A stretch of DNA of 64,000 nucleotides from Caprimulgus europaeus (lineage: Eukaryota > Chordata > Aves > Caprimulgiformes > Caprimulgidae), in assembly GCA_907165065.1 (NCBI GenBank), contig OU015525.1, positions 33,021,537 to 33,085,536 on the forward strand. The letters run 5' to 3'. Every line of letters starts with the position of its first letter. Position 1 is the stretch's first letter. Shown here piece by piece: positions 38,821-51,029 of the stretch. The notes beneath the pieces were generated by a model that saw only the letters and a program-made list of their open reading frames with translations, was not told where the DNA came from and did no database searches. The translations under genes were made by a program, and so were the position numbers.

Positions 38821-41800
38821 AATTTTGTAAGCAAAGCTCTGTTCAGTGCTACTCACAATAATTTGTGGTAGATCATAAATTTTAAATTATTAATTAAATG
38901 TCAAGTGTCTTTGTTTAGGGAAAATATAGTCACTGGGTAAAAGAGAAAATAATTTTCTGCATTTTCTCTGTTTCCCTATCTTTTGTATATCAAGGGTTAA
39001 TTCTTATACATTGTCATCTAATTTTTGAGTAGCTTTTCAAAAGTCAGCAGGGACCTGAAAGGAGCTCCAATAGAACTGGTTGTAAAATAAATAAATAAAA
39101 TAAATAAATTTAGGAGTAAATTACTGGAATGGGGGTGAGGGGGATGGGGGAGAAGGGAGGTTATTACAGACCTTTTTGCCCAAGCAAAGGATTTAGCAAA
39201 ATGAAGTTTTGAGTTTGGGGAAGATATGGAAGATATCTTGTTAAAGATATGGCAAGACAGGAAGGATGTAGTCATAATGTTTCAGTGTAGTAATTACACT
39301 GTCTGTTAGAGTGCCATCTATCACATTTAAAACACCTCTTTCCTAACTCATTATTTAACTCTGTTCTGTGTCCTCCCAGAGAGATCTTAGTTCTCTGTTG
39401 CTATTTGGGGTGCACTGAAAGTCATAAGTCATAATCCAACTCCAAAGTCCCATGAAGATTTTCAGTCTTTGTGTAATAAATTGTCACTTCCTTTATATTG
39501 TAACCCCTAAGCTTTTGCTCAACAGTTTAGTGATGCCTGGTCTCTTGGCAAATTTCAAAGTACCATGACTCTCAAGAGGGAAGAGGACTGCATTTTCCTG
39601 ATACTCCTGAAATGACTTGATATCCATATTAAGGCCACACTTTGTAGGCTTGTCTAATACATGATTAGGGTCAGAATGAGCCCATAAGAATTTTTCTAAG
39701 GAGAATAGAATGGCAAAATCCATACATAAGGTAACAGTTGTATTTTCTGTGACCCTGTAGTGCTCTTTTCACAAGAGGGGTGATTCTCTTGACTTCTGCA
39801 GCTGTGAAGAAAGCATTTCAGAAAAAGTTAACTTCCTTTAGTTTTCTAAAATCAAGAAATACAAAGTCACAGTACATAATGCACTGCATTAACATCACGA
39901 GTATAGGACTCTGTTTTTCATTGCCACAAAATTTTAGTTTGTATTCCCCAAATACCATTTTTATACCTTGAAAGTACACTTCAAGCATTTTCAGCGGATA
40001 ATTGAGCCATGTGTGTATTTTAGAACAAATATTGGGAAAAGTCATGTTCAATACCAATGTCTATACCATTTAAACAATGGAAGCAGCAGGTAAGTAACAA
40101 CATTTGGACAGCAAGTCAATATGACTATGAAAGGTCTCCAATAATGAGCAAACTCAGACCAATACAGTGTTTGAGTATTTGGCCTCCCTATTGACAAAGG
40201 TTGCTTTCAATCACACTGTATCTATTACCATATCAATCATCACACTAAATGAATACAACATGATCATTGACGAAGACATCACTTAAGCAGAGAAACTAGA
40301 GGTTCTATAAAAGCAAATAGTAAAACTTTGTTTGATCACAGCATGAAAATTAGACCTAATACTTAATAAGTCCTAGCTTGTAAAGCCAACAAATTGAAGC
40401 TAAAAATATTAACTCTATTTCTTGTTCATGAACTCAAAATATATGGAAATTGATATCACATTCTTAATTATTAAACATAATGCAATCTAATATTTTGTTT
40501 GCCACACAAATTAAGATATGGAATTGAACTGATGAAAATGATTTACGTGCAGGATTAGAATATTGGCAGCTTTATAGAGTGAAATGTCACTACACTGCCG
40601 TACCTTCAAGTTTTACATTTCCTCCTTTGAATCCCTGTCAGCCTTCATGAACACTGGAGAGTTTAATCAATGTTTGCAGTAGCCATAACTTAACACTGAA
40701 TATTTTACCTGTGTGATAATCAAAGTGCTGTTTAGTACAAGCCAAAAGCAGAAATACCAAACATATATATTGCAATTGGCAAGGTTAAATTTTATATTGC
40801 ATTAAAATTAAATTCTCACACATTTCCATGATTCTTTTCTCTTCATGAAAACAACTTGTATTTTGAAACAGCTCAATGTATCCTGATACGATCAAATTGT
40901 ATTTAGGATGACTCGGAGGTCATAAAATTCAAAGACTTATAAGTTCATGTATCTAAATAACTTTTTAATTTTTATGATACAAAACAGTTGTGAAACAAGC
41001 ATTTTATTTTCTTTATGCACTTCAAAAGGTGGAATTCAGATTTTAATTTTTACTATGTTTTTTTTCAAGACAGTCAATATGAAAAATAATATCAGGACTG
41101 GAAAGGGAAGAAAAGACTATCACCCTGGTATCATAGTAGTCTGGTTTCCTTATAAAACAACTTTGTGTGAAGCTGAAATATATTTAAGAATGAAAAAGTA
41201 AGGACAGCAACATCACATGAAATTTAGGAAATTAAACAGAAAATTCAAGTAGATTGAGATAAAGGTTGTCAAACACGTGGAACTTAGTTCCAAAGTTTCA
41301 TATCAAAGCCACTATCACAACTAATTTAAAAAGTAGAAAAAGGTTTTTATAGAAAAGGAAAAAGAGGATATTTTAACATAATGTCACAAAGCAGAGAAGA
41401 AAGGCTAAGCTAAATTTGAAAACTCTTAGAAAGAGTTTGTGTTTAAAGTTGCCATTCCTTATTTTATTTCAATAAATAAAGTTAGGTTTTCCACCAACTT
41501 TCCAAGAGATAAACACATAAAATTATCTCAATACCTGTAAATTATAAATTACTTAAATAACATCACAAGGAAGCGAAATAAACAATAATTTTGGTTCCCA
41601 AGTTATGCTTAAAATGTATCCCTTTGTTGATATTTTAATAAACAGGAGCAGTATAAGAAAAGCATTGTGTCATAGATACATATTTGAAAGTATAAAGAAA
41701 AAAAAAACCACTGGTACTATCAGTGACAGTCTTTGTTACTTTATCCCTTCAGCACTTGTCTAGATCTATTACATATCTATTGCATTAATATTTTAAGTGT

Positions 41801-42670
41801 TATTTTGCCTAGATGTATGCTACAAGTACCTAGAAATTTAAGAATATAGCAAGTACTCTGGTTCACCTATTCAATCCACTTGTCCCTATAACACTCAGCA
41901 GGAAAGCCTGATTTTTCCAGAAGGTCTATGTGGCTATATCAAATGTTTAATCCACCTGTGCAAGAGAACCAATTTTAGATCATTTACTCATGGAAGTAGT
42001 TTGCTTTACTGTGTCAAATTCTACATCTGATCACATACAGAGTGGCAGTTTTATAATATAAAAATGCAATACTTTAAAAAGGCTCATTAAGTTAACCTCT
42101 CTTATGAAGGTAATTTACATTTACTGTACTTCAGGCCATTGAAGGTACCATCATTTTAAGCAAACATAAATTGAAAGTTGCAATCTTTACCCCAACTCAA
42201 TCTTCATTTTTCTCACAGCCAGCATTCAACAGAGCTGAGTGAGCAGAAGCAAGAATGACTCCACTGCATGCCATTCCCTGTCTCAGGTTGCAACAGGCAG
42301 GCTAATATCAAGTGTTTCCCCTCCATCTTCCACAATCACATATTAGTGAAAGGCAGTTCTCAGAGTTTCAGCATTTTGGTTCTGTTTCTTACACCCTTTA
42401 AGCTGAATTAAGCCAAATCTTATTCAGTTTTACCATGATTCATATGACAACTGCTGCTCCCATTGATGTCCTATTGATTTCTCTGTTTAGCCATATAAGA
42501 TCTATCTCAAAGGGAACCTCTTTCTCAATATATTTTTGTTTGTAGCTCTGGTTCCATCCAGCTTTGAGAAGATTAACAACAGCAGTGAGGGCAGAAGTAA
42601 TGGCTTACATCTATTTTGGAGATGAAGGATAATTTTTATTTTTTGCCCCCATCACTCTATATGATGCCTA
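38821..42670. other. AT-rich non-coding stretch with one G-quadruplex motif
   Basis: No gene recognised. (AAAT)n at 39083-39110 is followed by a G-rich motif at 39131-39157 (listed separately). Frames are short and without motifs. Confidence 0.55.
39131..39157 (+). other. G-quadruplex-type motif
   Basis: Four G runs (5, 5, 5 and 3) are separated by loops TGA, AT and AGAA, which meets the usual G3+N1-7 definition. It is seen directly; in vivo folding is inference. No promoter or gene start is evident beside it. Confidence 0.8.
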
Positions 42671-42704
42671 TGTGTGAGGAACGGCACTATTGTCTTGTCT
42701 CAAA

Positions 42705-42752
42705 GATTGTTTGAAAGATCGTTGGCAAGATCGTTGGCAAGATTGTTTTCAC
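42705..42752 (+). repeat. 12-bp tandem repeat in LTR U3 (about 4 units)
   Basis: Units are GATTGTTTGAAA, GATCGTTGGCAA, GATCGTTGGCAA and GATTGTTTTCAC; the middle two are identical. Tandem repeats in U3 often act as enhancers in retroviral LTRs. That role here is inferred from position only. Confidence 0.85.
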
Positions 42753-43173
42753 AAGACCACTGGGTTTTGGAAACCCCGACTTGTGAAGATGCCCTGCCCG
42801 CAGGAGGTCTTCTGCCCGGACATGTCCCTGGCCTAGTGCTGGGGGGCACAAAGAGACGTGCCATTGCTATGGTAACCACAGCCCTCGAAGGGGTACTTAA
42901 GGAAGACCTGCATGGGCAACAGCAAGCAGGGGAGAAAGAGAGAGAAGAAGAGGGACAGAGAGGACGACCACCTGACTGCCTGACCACACCACGCCGCGCT
43001 GCACCGCGTGGAACAAGCAATCGAGACCTCCTCACCCGCCCCTTCACCGTCGCCTCGCCGCTGGACCCGTGGTGGTGACTATTCTTGCTGCCCTATCCAG
43101 ACTCCTTGCTTCATTTCCATCTTTCTTTCCATTCTGTCCTATTGCTACCGTCTTTATTTCTTTTTCTTTTGGT

Positions 43174-43179
43174 AATAAA
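43174..43179 (+). promoter_or_regulatory. Polyadenylation signal AATAAA of the LTR
   Basis: The canonical hexamer, followed by GT/T-rich sequence, is positioned as expected for the R/U5 part of the LTR. It supports the LTR reading and sets its orientation as plus. Confidence 0.7.
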
Positions 43180-43303
43180 AGGTGTTTCGGGAATGCGGCA
43201 TTTGACCTTGTTTGTGTCTTAATCTCGCTCTTGGGATCATATTGAAACCTTTCCCCTACATCAGATCGGGATATTTGAATGATCCCGACATCGGATGGGG
43301 ACA

Positions 43304-44846
43304 CCATGGAGTAATGGGATTTTTTTTTTATTTTTTTTTTTTTTCCAGTAACATGGCAGGAATGCAGCTGGGATTTCAAAATCTAAGATAAAAGTGCAAA
43401 GCATGTTTTGGCCTGTTGTGATGCAACAGTTTAAGGCAACATCACTGCCTATAGTTCCCCTCGTGTTCTGCTGACACAGGATCTGGACTTTAGTTTCTAA
43501 AATTACCTTAGCGTTTATCAAAAAGCAAAGAAATAATTTATCTTTAAAGACAAGATTTTTAATGCAGTAGAGGTTTATTTGTGCCATTTCCGTAACATTT
43601 ACAACATTGCCACATTAGTCCAAAAGGCAAGTTAAGGATCATGTATGGATAAGGTGATGAAGAGGAAGGACTTGTAGGGAGGTAATCATTGATAGATAAA
43701 GCCTCTGATGTAGGCTGAGCAGCTTGAGGAACATTATGGCAGTATCACAGGGGCTTGTGATTAGTGTATTAGTGTAAGGCGAGTTCTGAGGAAGTTGTTG
43801 TTACCAGAAGGTGGTTGCTGCTGAGCAAAAAGTACTACACAGTACTGACTGAAACAGAGTCAAGTGCTGGATAGGTGATCAGGATCTGGAGACCATTGTG
43901 AGCAGTGTAGTTTATGTCCATCATTATGATGACTAGAAATGGATGGACCAGAGCAAAAGGGCAAATCAGTAACTGTACTAGAGTGGGTAAGGAAAGATAC
44001 AGGGCTTCTCAGATGTTATTTCTAGTGCCCTCCACAAGTACTGGACATGCTGTGAGCATGTCCTATGTTCTGTTCCACTTCTGTACATCCAGGACACACC
44101 TTCGTCTGTTAGCTGGATGATAGTTCCTCAAGACTCCATCTCCCACCAGTGACAGTGTTTTTCATTGCATTAAAACTTCTGACTTGTAATCCCTACCCCG
44201 TTGAGTCCATCATATTTTCCACTCCCCTCTTGGAAGAGATGCAATCTCTCCCTTATCATCCCGCTCTAAAATAAGGAGTCATTTACAAAATATATGGCCA
44301 TGGTACTTCAGAACCTGCCAAGACTTCAATATGCTATTGACATTACAAACCAATCCAATTTCAGGTATTTCTTTACTACAACTTGCCAGAAAAAAAATTT
44401 TGTTAGTATGTCTATTAAAATAGCCCCTTCCATCAAAGTTTTATTGTAATCCTCTGATTGGTCTAGCTTTTTACTAGGGCAATGCAGATTGTATCAACAG
44501 CTTACCAGACAAGTATGACCTGGTTGTTATAAATGGGCATTTCACTTTTTCCTCCTCTTATTCAGAATAAGACAAGTAATTTCCTACAGCTGACATGGAG
44601 ATTCTTTGATCTCTTTTAATAATCCCAAAACACTGTAGATTTACAACAGTGAGTGGGTCTAGCCATGGACTTCCATTAAAATAAATGACACTTTCATAGC
44701 ATGAAATCCCACACAACCATTGAAAATTAATTATTCATAATAATAACAGGTTTCTCTTTCCATCTGAACACTGCAAACATCCTTCCCAAGATTAATTAAT
44801 TATGGTTCAAAAGATGCACCATACTAATGAGGTAAGCAGTTTGTAC
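43304..44846. other. Non-coding stretch after LTR, with T tract
   Basis: T10-A-T14 lies at 43320-43344, just beyond the LTR. The overlapping minus frames at 43044-43587 translate this tract and the LTR and are not genes. Nothing else was recognised. Confidence 0.5.
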
Positions 44847-44975
44847 CTATTTTTGTATTTGTGTATACAGAGACAAAACCAGACAATTCTAGATCTGTTT
44901 CAGGAAATTCCAAAGAAAGTTCTTTTCGTGGGAATTTCACTGGTTTTGGTGAACTGCTGCTAGAAACAGTGGGAA
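44847..44975 (-). other. Candidate internal exon, 129 nt (unidentified)
   Basis: On the minus strand an open segment is bordered by an acceptor-like ACTTTTACACTATAG and a donor-like AAAATAG/GTACAA. Length is 129 nt (43 codons), with the same phase (1) at both ends, so skipping or inclusion would keep frame. The peptide is Ser-rich, then basic, then acidic (SSSSSPKPVKFPRKE, then LSLEFPETDLELSG). A second acceptor (GTTTCTAGCAG) would start the exon about 18 nt later. I recognise no protein family. The surrounding frame is also open (44824-45009), which is a slightly unusual length for this AT-rich DNA but still compatible with chance. Confidence 0.22.
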
Positions 44976-47900
44976 CTATAGTGTAAAAGTACTCCAGAGT
45001 CTTATACACATTTTTTGCCCAAGTGAAAGAGTTAGGGGATAAAAATCAAATCTCTGCATAAAATTTATCTAGGGCTAGGGATTTTAAGATTTTAAGATTT
45101 TCTTTTCCATATCACACAAATCCAAAGTGACCTAAAGAAAGTCACAGTAAGTTTGTGGTCAAGTCTGAAACAATTCACTAGTCTCCCTAGATCCCCACTC
45201 TCAATATTAAAAGGTATTCCTTCCCTTCATATACACGGTTATCAATTCAGATTTGTCAGTTCAGTCCCAAACTTCAGATATGCCCTTTGCCGTTCTCCAT
45301 CTTTGACTGTCAGCTAAAATACAGAATTATCTTTGGGTAGATTTTATGGAACTCAAAATAATTTTGTACTGAGTATCACCTGACCGAAACACTAAGCTAT
45401 AAGCTGTGCACTCATGGAAATAATATTGTTTTCACTCTTTGATTTTTGCAGATACCCTGTATGGACGTATTGCTGGCTTTATAAATGTAAAAATTTTCAG
45501 GTGCCCGGTCCCCAGTTCTAGCCACCTGAAAATCCTTATACAATCTCTGGATAAATTTATTCACTTAATGAGATTTGGGATTCAAAACAATCAGAACAGG
45601 CCCATGCTAAATGACAGAAAACATTGAGGAGACATGAATCTGAAACCCCAATTCACCTACAGATTTAGCCCTTCTGGCTAGATGCCTAACCATAAGCCTT
45701 CTACCAGGTACCACTGCCCACATTTTCCCTTTGTGAATAGATGATTAACTTTTTATTTTGAAACGAAAGTGGAGGGAAATAAGAAGGTGACAACAATATA
45801 TAGTTTCTGACATCTGTTTAATGGAAAAAAATATAAATAGTCCTAGGAAGTATGACGTCTCCCAAAGAACATCCTATTAACAACAGGACCACAGCACTTC
45901 CTTTGGAGTTTGCCCTTCCAGGGCCCAGGATTCCCACATTCATTTTCTTCTTTTATTCACAAGTGACTCCTTTTCAAATGAATGATGGAAAAAATGGTCC
46001 CATTTTGTTATTATGGTGTCACTTTAAGAAGGTAAGAGATGATAACTTATGTTTTCTTAAGCTGAAGAGGACCTAGAACCTAGGTCACCCACTTCTTGTG
46101 TCTGAAACCTGATTATTAGTTACTTAGAAGCTGAGGTCTTGCACTCCATCAAATGCTTTTGAATGACAACAGCTGTGATTTTTTTGTTTCATGGTGAAGT
46201 CTGTGTAAAACATTAGACCATGCCTAATGAACCAGAGTCATAACAGGATGTGGTCCCATAGACACCTCATCTGTAAATTCCAAATAGACTTAGGTAGTGA
46301 GAAAGCTGCAGTTTTCTGAAGATATGCAATAATAATTTCATGCATGCACAAGATAATTATAACGGCTAAAAGAAAAAATCTTGAGATGGTTTACGGCAGT
46401 TTCTGATACTTGTCTCTCACGCGTCTGTGCCTCATTTGCCTTCTGCCTTTCAGTGAGACAAGGTAGCAGCAGTCAGTGAATCAGGTTCCCATTCTGAGAA
46501 GTAACCTGACCTTTAGTGCCTGAAGACACTGAGCACTGTGGATTTATCAGAAATATAAGTAATATCTTGACTCTCTTGAGACCACAGCTCCTAGTTCCTG
46601 CAAAATTCAGATGTGTTTCTTTGCTGGTGGAGTGTACCCCACATATTCTTCCTTGCTTTCATTGTATTAATATTTACATTTCACCTTAAAACTAGTCTAT
46701 ATGCCTAAGACCTCTACCCAAAACTCTCAGACAGGGAGTTTCTAGGAGAGTAAAACCTAGAACTTATGTAGCAAAGTCAAGTTAGTCTCAATATCTAATG
46801 CTTAATCCTTCTTCAGCCATCAACACAAATCTTTGTAGAGTTCTCTGGTTTTTTTTTTTCTCCTCTTGTTCTTCATATAATCCACCTCTCTTTCATACCA
46901 TTTGTAAATGCCTACTCTCCTTTCCCAGTTAGATTCCTCAGAGATGGCAAGGCAACTTTTTCACTCTGCTTCCTTACTCGCAAAAGATCTTAAACTGGGA
47001 TCAGCTTCCATTCCAATTGCTTTCTAAAGAAAAAGGAATGCTTAGATTTTCTCATAGTGTTGACTGTGCTCTGGTTCAGATGTAAAGAAGGGACAACAGT
47101 TGCAGAAAGGTATAATTCCTTTTTATTAACATCAGAATAACTTTGCCATTTTTTTTAGAAATTCGACAAACAATTCAAAGTGTGTATACTGCAGTAGTTT
47201 ATTCAAGTTATTATGTTAATACTTAACTATAAAATCAACAAGCTGTGCAATTTTTTATTAAACTTCCTCTCCTAGAGTAATAAGGAATTCCAGTTAGTAC
47301 TTTGGAGTTTGTGACAAAGAAGTCACATTCTAAAATGGCAATCTCACTTTTTTCTGGTAAGTAAACAGCAGTGTCACTAGAAGCTGGCAAAACTTCATCT
47401 TGTCTTAAGCATTACAATATTTACCTCTGGAGCTACCTAAATATACTTGAAAATCAGTGAGTTTGTGATTCAAGGACTGAGATTATCTTTCACTTGTAGT
47501 TGCAAAGCCAGAAACACAAATTATACCTGTATAAACAAAGGATAAGATTTAGAAGGCTGTGGAAGGAACTTGCCAGCAATATGGTATGCTTTTGTCTCTG
47601 CTCATGTTTCTGTGCCTAAGAACATATTGTGCATTTACAACAGACTAACTTAAAGACTCTAAATTTCAAATATCTTTTATAGTATCAGTTTAAGTCATGA
47701 ACATAACATTAAACTTTTTTTGTATCTGACTTATTAGATTGAAAGTGTTGGTGCACCAGTTCAAGGTAACTAAATAGCTTTATTATATCAGCAATAGCCT
47801 TGCAAGATATCCTCATTGTATTCTGAAGGACTTAATTTAAGGAAAAGATACTGTGAAACATTCTATTTTTTTCTATTTTAGAGAGCTGTAATCAGATAAA

Positions 47901-49301
47901 TAGTGAGGAGACACAAAAGAAAAATTCTAAGATCCTGAGGGAACAAGAGCAGGAGCCATACCCTTAATCTAATAGGATGTATTTCAGTATAGTGCACAAA
48001 AAAATAGGTATTCTCTTTGTATTAACAATACAGCAATCTCAGGAGCACTTGTCCATGCAGCATGCTGAATATTTATCCCTATATTTTCAAGAGTTTTTAA
48101 ACAGTGTATTGTTATTACAAATGTTTATAGAGGTTTATCAAGTAAAAGAGGAACGATCTTCTAAATGAACTAGCTTTGAATCAAACTTTTAAAATGCCAT
48201 ATCCTATCTTCAGTAGAAGCAGAAGCTCCACTTTAATAACTAATATTAAGTGATAGCATGTAAACCACAACAAAAAAAATGGGAAGCAAAACTTCCACTA
48301 TTTCCATTTTATGGGCTTGTTAAACAGAGACTAAACCCACCGTTTTGTTATTGCTGGGTTCAGAAACCTCACAGCTCTAGGTGCAAAATGAGAGGAAGCT
48401 GCTCTGCAATCAAAAAAGAACAATAGATTTAAATAGCACTGAAGGCATGAAAATAGCTGGCTACAAGCCCAGAACCTATAAATACTACCAAACTTGTTAA
48501 TCATAACTCCACTGATGATGACAACTTCATCAGGAAATGAAAACAGAAAAAGCAGAAAAGGACTAAAAGCAATGGACCTCAGCAATGAAAGGCCAAGCTT
48601 TTCCAGAACAAGGTACTCAAATTAGACAGCAATGCTAGGGTGGGAAAGCAGCAATGCCTGATAATTCCATGAGTCCTGCTACATAACAATACCAGGGTAA
48701 GAGGAAGGAAAAATAAAATGAACCAGTTCACTGTGGAATTAGTGTTATTGATGCAGGTTCCTAATTTTTATGGGAATGGTGAAATGTAATGTTTATGGTT
48801 TGTCTTGAGCATGATGAATACAGTGTGCGATTTATACAAACAAAACCTTTCACTTAGCACAGAAGTTATGACATACCCTTCCTTCCCTTTTCCATGTAAA
48901 TTCCTCTAACTTTTAAACAAAACCAGAAATCCAGAAATAGCATCAATACTACACAGACCTTTTCTTTTTAGATTTTCTTCATTGGACTTAAGAACACAGA
49001 ACTACAAACTCTGTGGAACAATATGATCATTAACATTAATAAAAATAATCCAAAATTACAGCGGCTGATATGGAAACAACTGACTGCAGGAAAAAATCTT
49101 ATCTTGTAAAAATACAATATAGCTGAAAGAAGAGTTAGAGGAAAAAAATAATTCACATAGGTTGAAGATAGAGTACATGAAGTATATTCAAAATAAAACA
49201 AAACAGGAGCAGGTTCCAGATCAGACCTCAAATCCACAGAGGGAGAATGATAACTTATCATATAGTCTCATAAATTTGAGCAGATGATTTCATTTTCTAT
49301 C
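44976..49301. other. AT-rich non-coding stretch, no gene seen
   Basis: No gene or repeat family recognised. A small 8-bp tandem (ATTTTAAG, three copies) sits near 45082-45105. Frames are short; those at 48331-48585 and 48968-49261 (minus) are Phe/Leu/Ser-rich, as expected from AT-rich DNA. Confidence 0.55.
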
Positions 49302-50254
49302 TGTGTTGGGTTTGTGTCTGCAAGGGGGCCGGGGTATTTTTTTTGGTAGTGGGGGAAGGGCTGCCTTGTGAGAGCATTCCTGGTTCTAAGGCAGGGACCC
49401 CCCAGCCCAGGCTGGGCCAATAAGCACTAGAGAAATGCCTCTGGAATCCATATTTGTGATGGGAAGGACTGTCCTGAAAAGAAGTAGGTGGGGGTGAACC
49501 TAGAGGAGAGGCCTGAACGAAAGATGACCATCGGCCTAAACAAAGGACAGACAGAGAGAGAGCTTCTTTGCCAGAGGAAAACACAGATACCCACACCCAG
49601 TTCTACCATATATAGTAGGAGAAGACAAAGTCCCCTGCAGCCCGTGGAGATTCAAAGGCGGAGCAGAGACCCACATGTAAGCCTTGGAAGACTCCACACT
49701 GGAGCAGAGAAACTGAGCCTGAGGGCAGGTGTGACTGAAACTGAGACCCCGAAAGTCACTCACTGCCAGAGTGGGAGTGGGCCCCCAGACTGGGGGGAGA
49801 CTCTGCAGCCAGTGGATGCTGGAGGTTGGAGCTGAGCCCGAAGCGGTCTATGACTCCATGGGAAGCTCGCTTTGGAACACCTTGTTCCTGGACTTCCATG
49901 CCGGGAAGAGACAAAGGTGAACTGACTACAACACCGTTCCCTGCCCCCTGTGCTGCTATAGGAGCAAGGTAGAGAAATCAGGAGCAAAGTGATTTGAGCC
50001 TGGGAAGAAGGGAGAGGTGGAGGAAGTTGTAAGATGTGGTTGTTATGTCTACTCAGATGAATGACAACAAATTAAATTGATTTTTCTTCCCGAAATTTGA
50101 GTAAGTTTTACCCATGACCACAACTGGTGATGGAGCCATCCCGGTCCTTCATTCCTAATCCTGTGCCCCCTTTGTTGTGACTCCCTTCCCATCTCACTGA
50201 GTGAGGGGACTGAATGCAGGACCACACAGTCCCACTGTGGGTCAAACTACAACA
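49302..50254 (+). mobile_element. Solo LTR, avian ERVL-like, with perfect 5-bp target-site duplication
   Basis: The element starts TGTGTTGGGTTTGTGTCTGC and ends GGGTCAAACTACAACA, so it has TGT...ACA ends. It is flanked by CTATC on both sides (49297-49301 and 50255-50259). A 5-bp duplication is typical of ERVL-type integration. The sequence and the start GGGTTTGTGT...GGTAGTGGGGG match, as I remember it, a widespread bird LTR family. A TATA-like ATATATAG is at 49608-49615 and an ATTAAA polyadenylation variant at 50071-50076. No internal region remains, so this is the product of recombination between two LTRs. The frames inside (plus 49488-49835, minus 49297-49987) are not genes. Confidence 0.93.
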
Positions 50255-50259
50255 CTATC

Positions 50260-50971
50260 ATACCCAGTTTAATTCTGAAACCCTTCCTCCCTTTGATTAG
50301 AAACTTGTGGTGTTATTTTCAAAGTGAGACATTGCTTAACAAGAGAAAATGTTGGTGGAGCCTCAGTGTCAGTATTCAAGACCACATGGTTTATGTGCTT
50401 GAAAACCTGCCCCCACCAAATCCACCTCCTAAGGGAAAATAAACCCCAAACCAGAAAGAAAGTACACAGGGTCCCAAAAGGATGCTCTTTCCCCATCACT
50501 CTGAGCACCAAACCCTTACCTCAGCATTTGTAGACATGTTATTTGCCTGAAGTACCTGGCAGGGTCTGCAGTTTGTGACCCGTCTGCTGAGGGGCTGAGC
50601 AGATGTTGGTAATTTGTGAAGGCTGTCTTCTTCCCCCACACATGTGCATACACACCTCCTCACCCAGTTTGGAGAAAGTAATAATGAGAGATTATGAGGG
50701 GAAAGCTAAGGTAAAAACTAAACAAACTTGAGGTAGGAAACTTAGGAGCAGCCAACATTTTCAGACAGTTGAGATTACCTAATTGGTACATATCCTTGTT
50801 AATTAAACCACTTCATCAAGAGGAGGAGTTTTGGCTTTTTAGAGGACCTATTTTGGATTGAAAAAAGCTGAAGAGCATGTACACAGACATACTCTTTCAA
50901 AATAAAATTACGAAATTATTTAGATATTGTTTCAGAATACCCCTGAGTATCAACCATGCCACTATGGATGT
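50260..50971. other. Non-coding stretch, no gene seen
   Basis: Sequence after the solo LTR. The two opposite frames at 50269-50533 overlap each other and carry no motif. No repeat recognised. Confidence 0.5.
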
Positions 50972-51029
50972 GTTGGACTTGATAATCTTAAAGGTATTTT
51001 CGAGCCAGAATGGTTCTATGATTCTGTGA
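50972..51029 (+). mobile_element. CR1 LINE 3' tail fragment (diverged)
   Basis: TTGGACTTGATAATCTTAAA, a diverged GGTCTTTTCCAACC-like segment, and the tail GGTTCTATGATTCTGTGAC match the end of an older CR1 subfamily (GGACTTGATGATC type rather than the GGACTAGATGATC type at 8090 and 22320). Under 60 bp is recognisable. Confidence 0.8.

Larger units (their letters stand above)
42671..43303 (+). mobile_element. Retroviral-type LTR, CpG-rich (3' limit uncertain)
   Basis: The segment has LTR architecture on the plus strand: start TGTGAGGAACGG; a U3 with four 12-bp tandem units (42705-42752); an RFX/X-box-like ATTGCTATGGTAACC at 42862-42876; a TATA-like TACTTAA at 42894-42900; a CpG-dense stretch at 42965-43075; a polyadenylation signal AATAAA at 43174-43179 followed by a GT-rich segment; and a U5-like region. 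The end is either 43260 (TTCCCCTACA, which pairs well with the start) or 43303 (GGGGACA, with CTATG/CCATG flanks matching 4 of 5). The 134-codon frame 42674-43078 lies wholly in the LTR and is not a gene. No gag, pol or env sequence was seen. The family name is unknown. Confidence 0.72.

Noticed and set aside
42674-43078. 134-codon plus frame and 115-codon minus frame in the same DNA
   Set aside because: Both lie wholly within an LTR with U3 repeats and a polyadenylation signal; GC-rich DNA lengthens chance frames.
49488-49987. Several overlapping frames on both strands, 60 to 115 codons
   Set aside because: They fall within the solo LTR at 49302-50254, whose ends and target-site duplication are exact.
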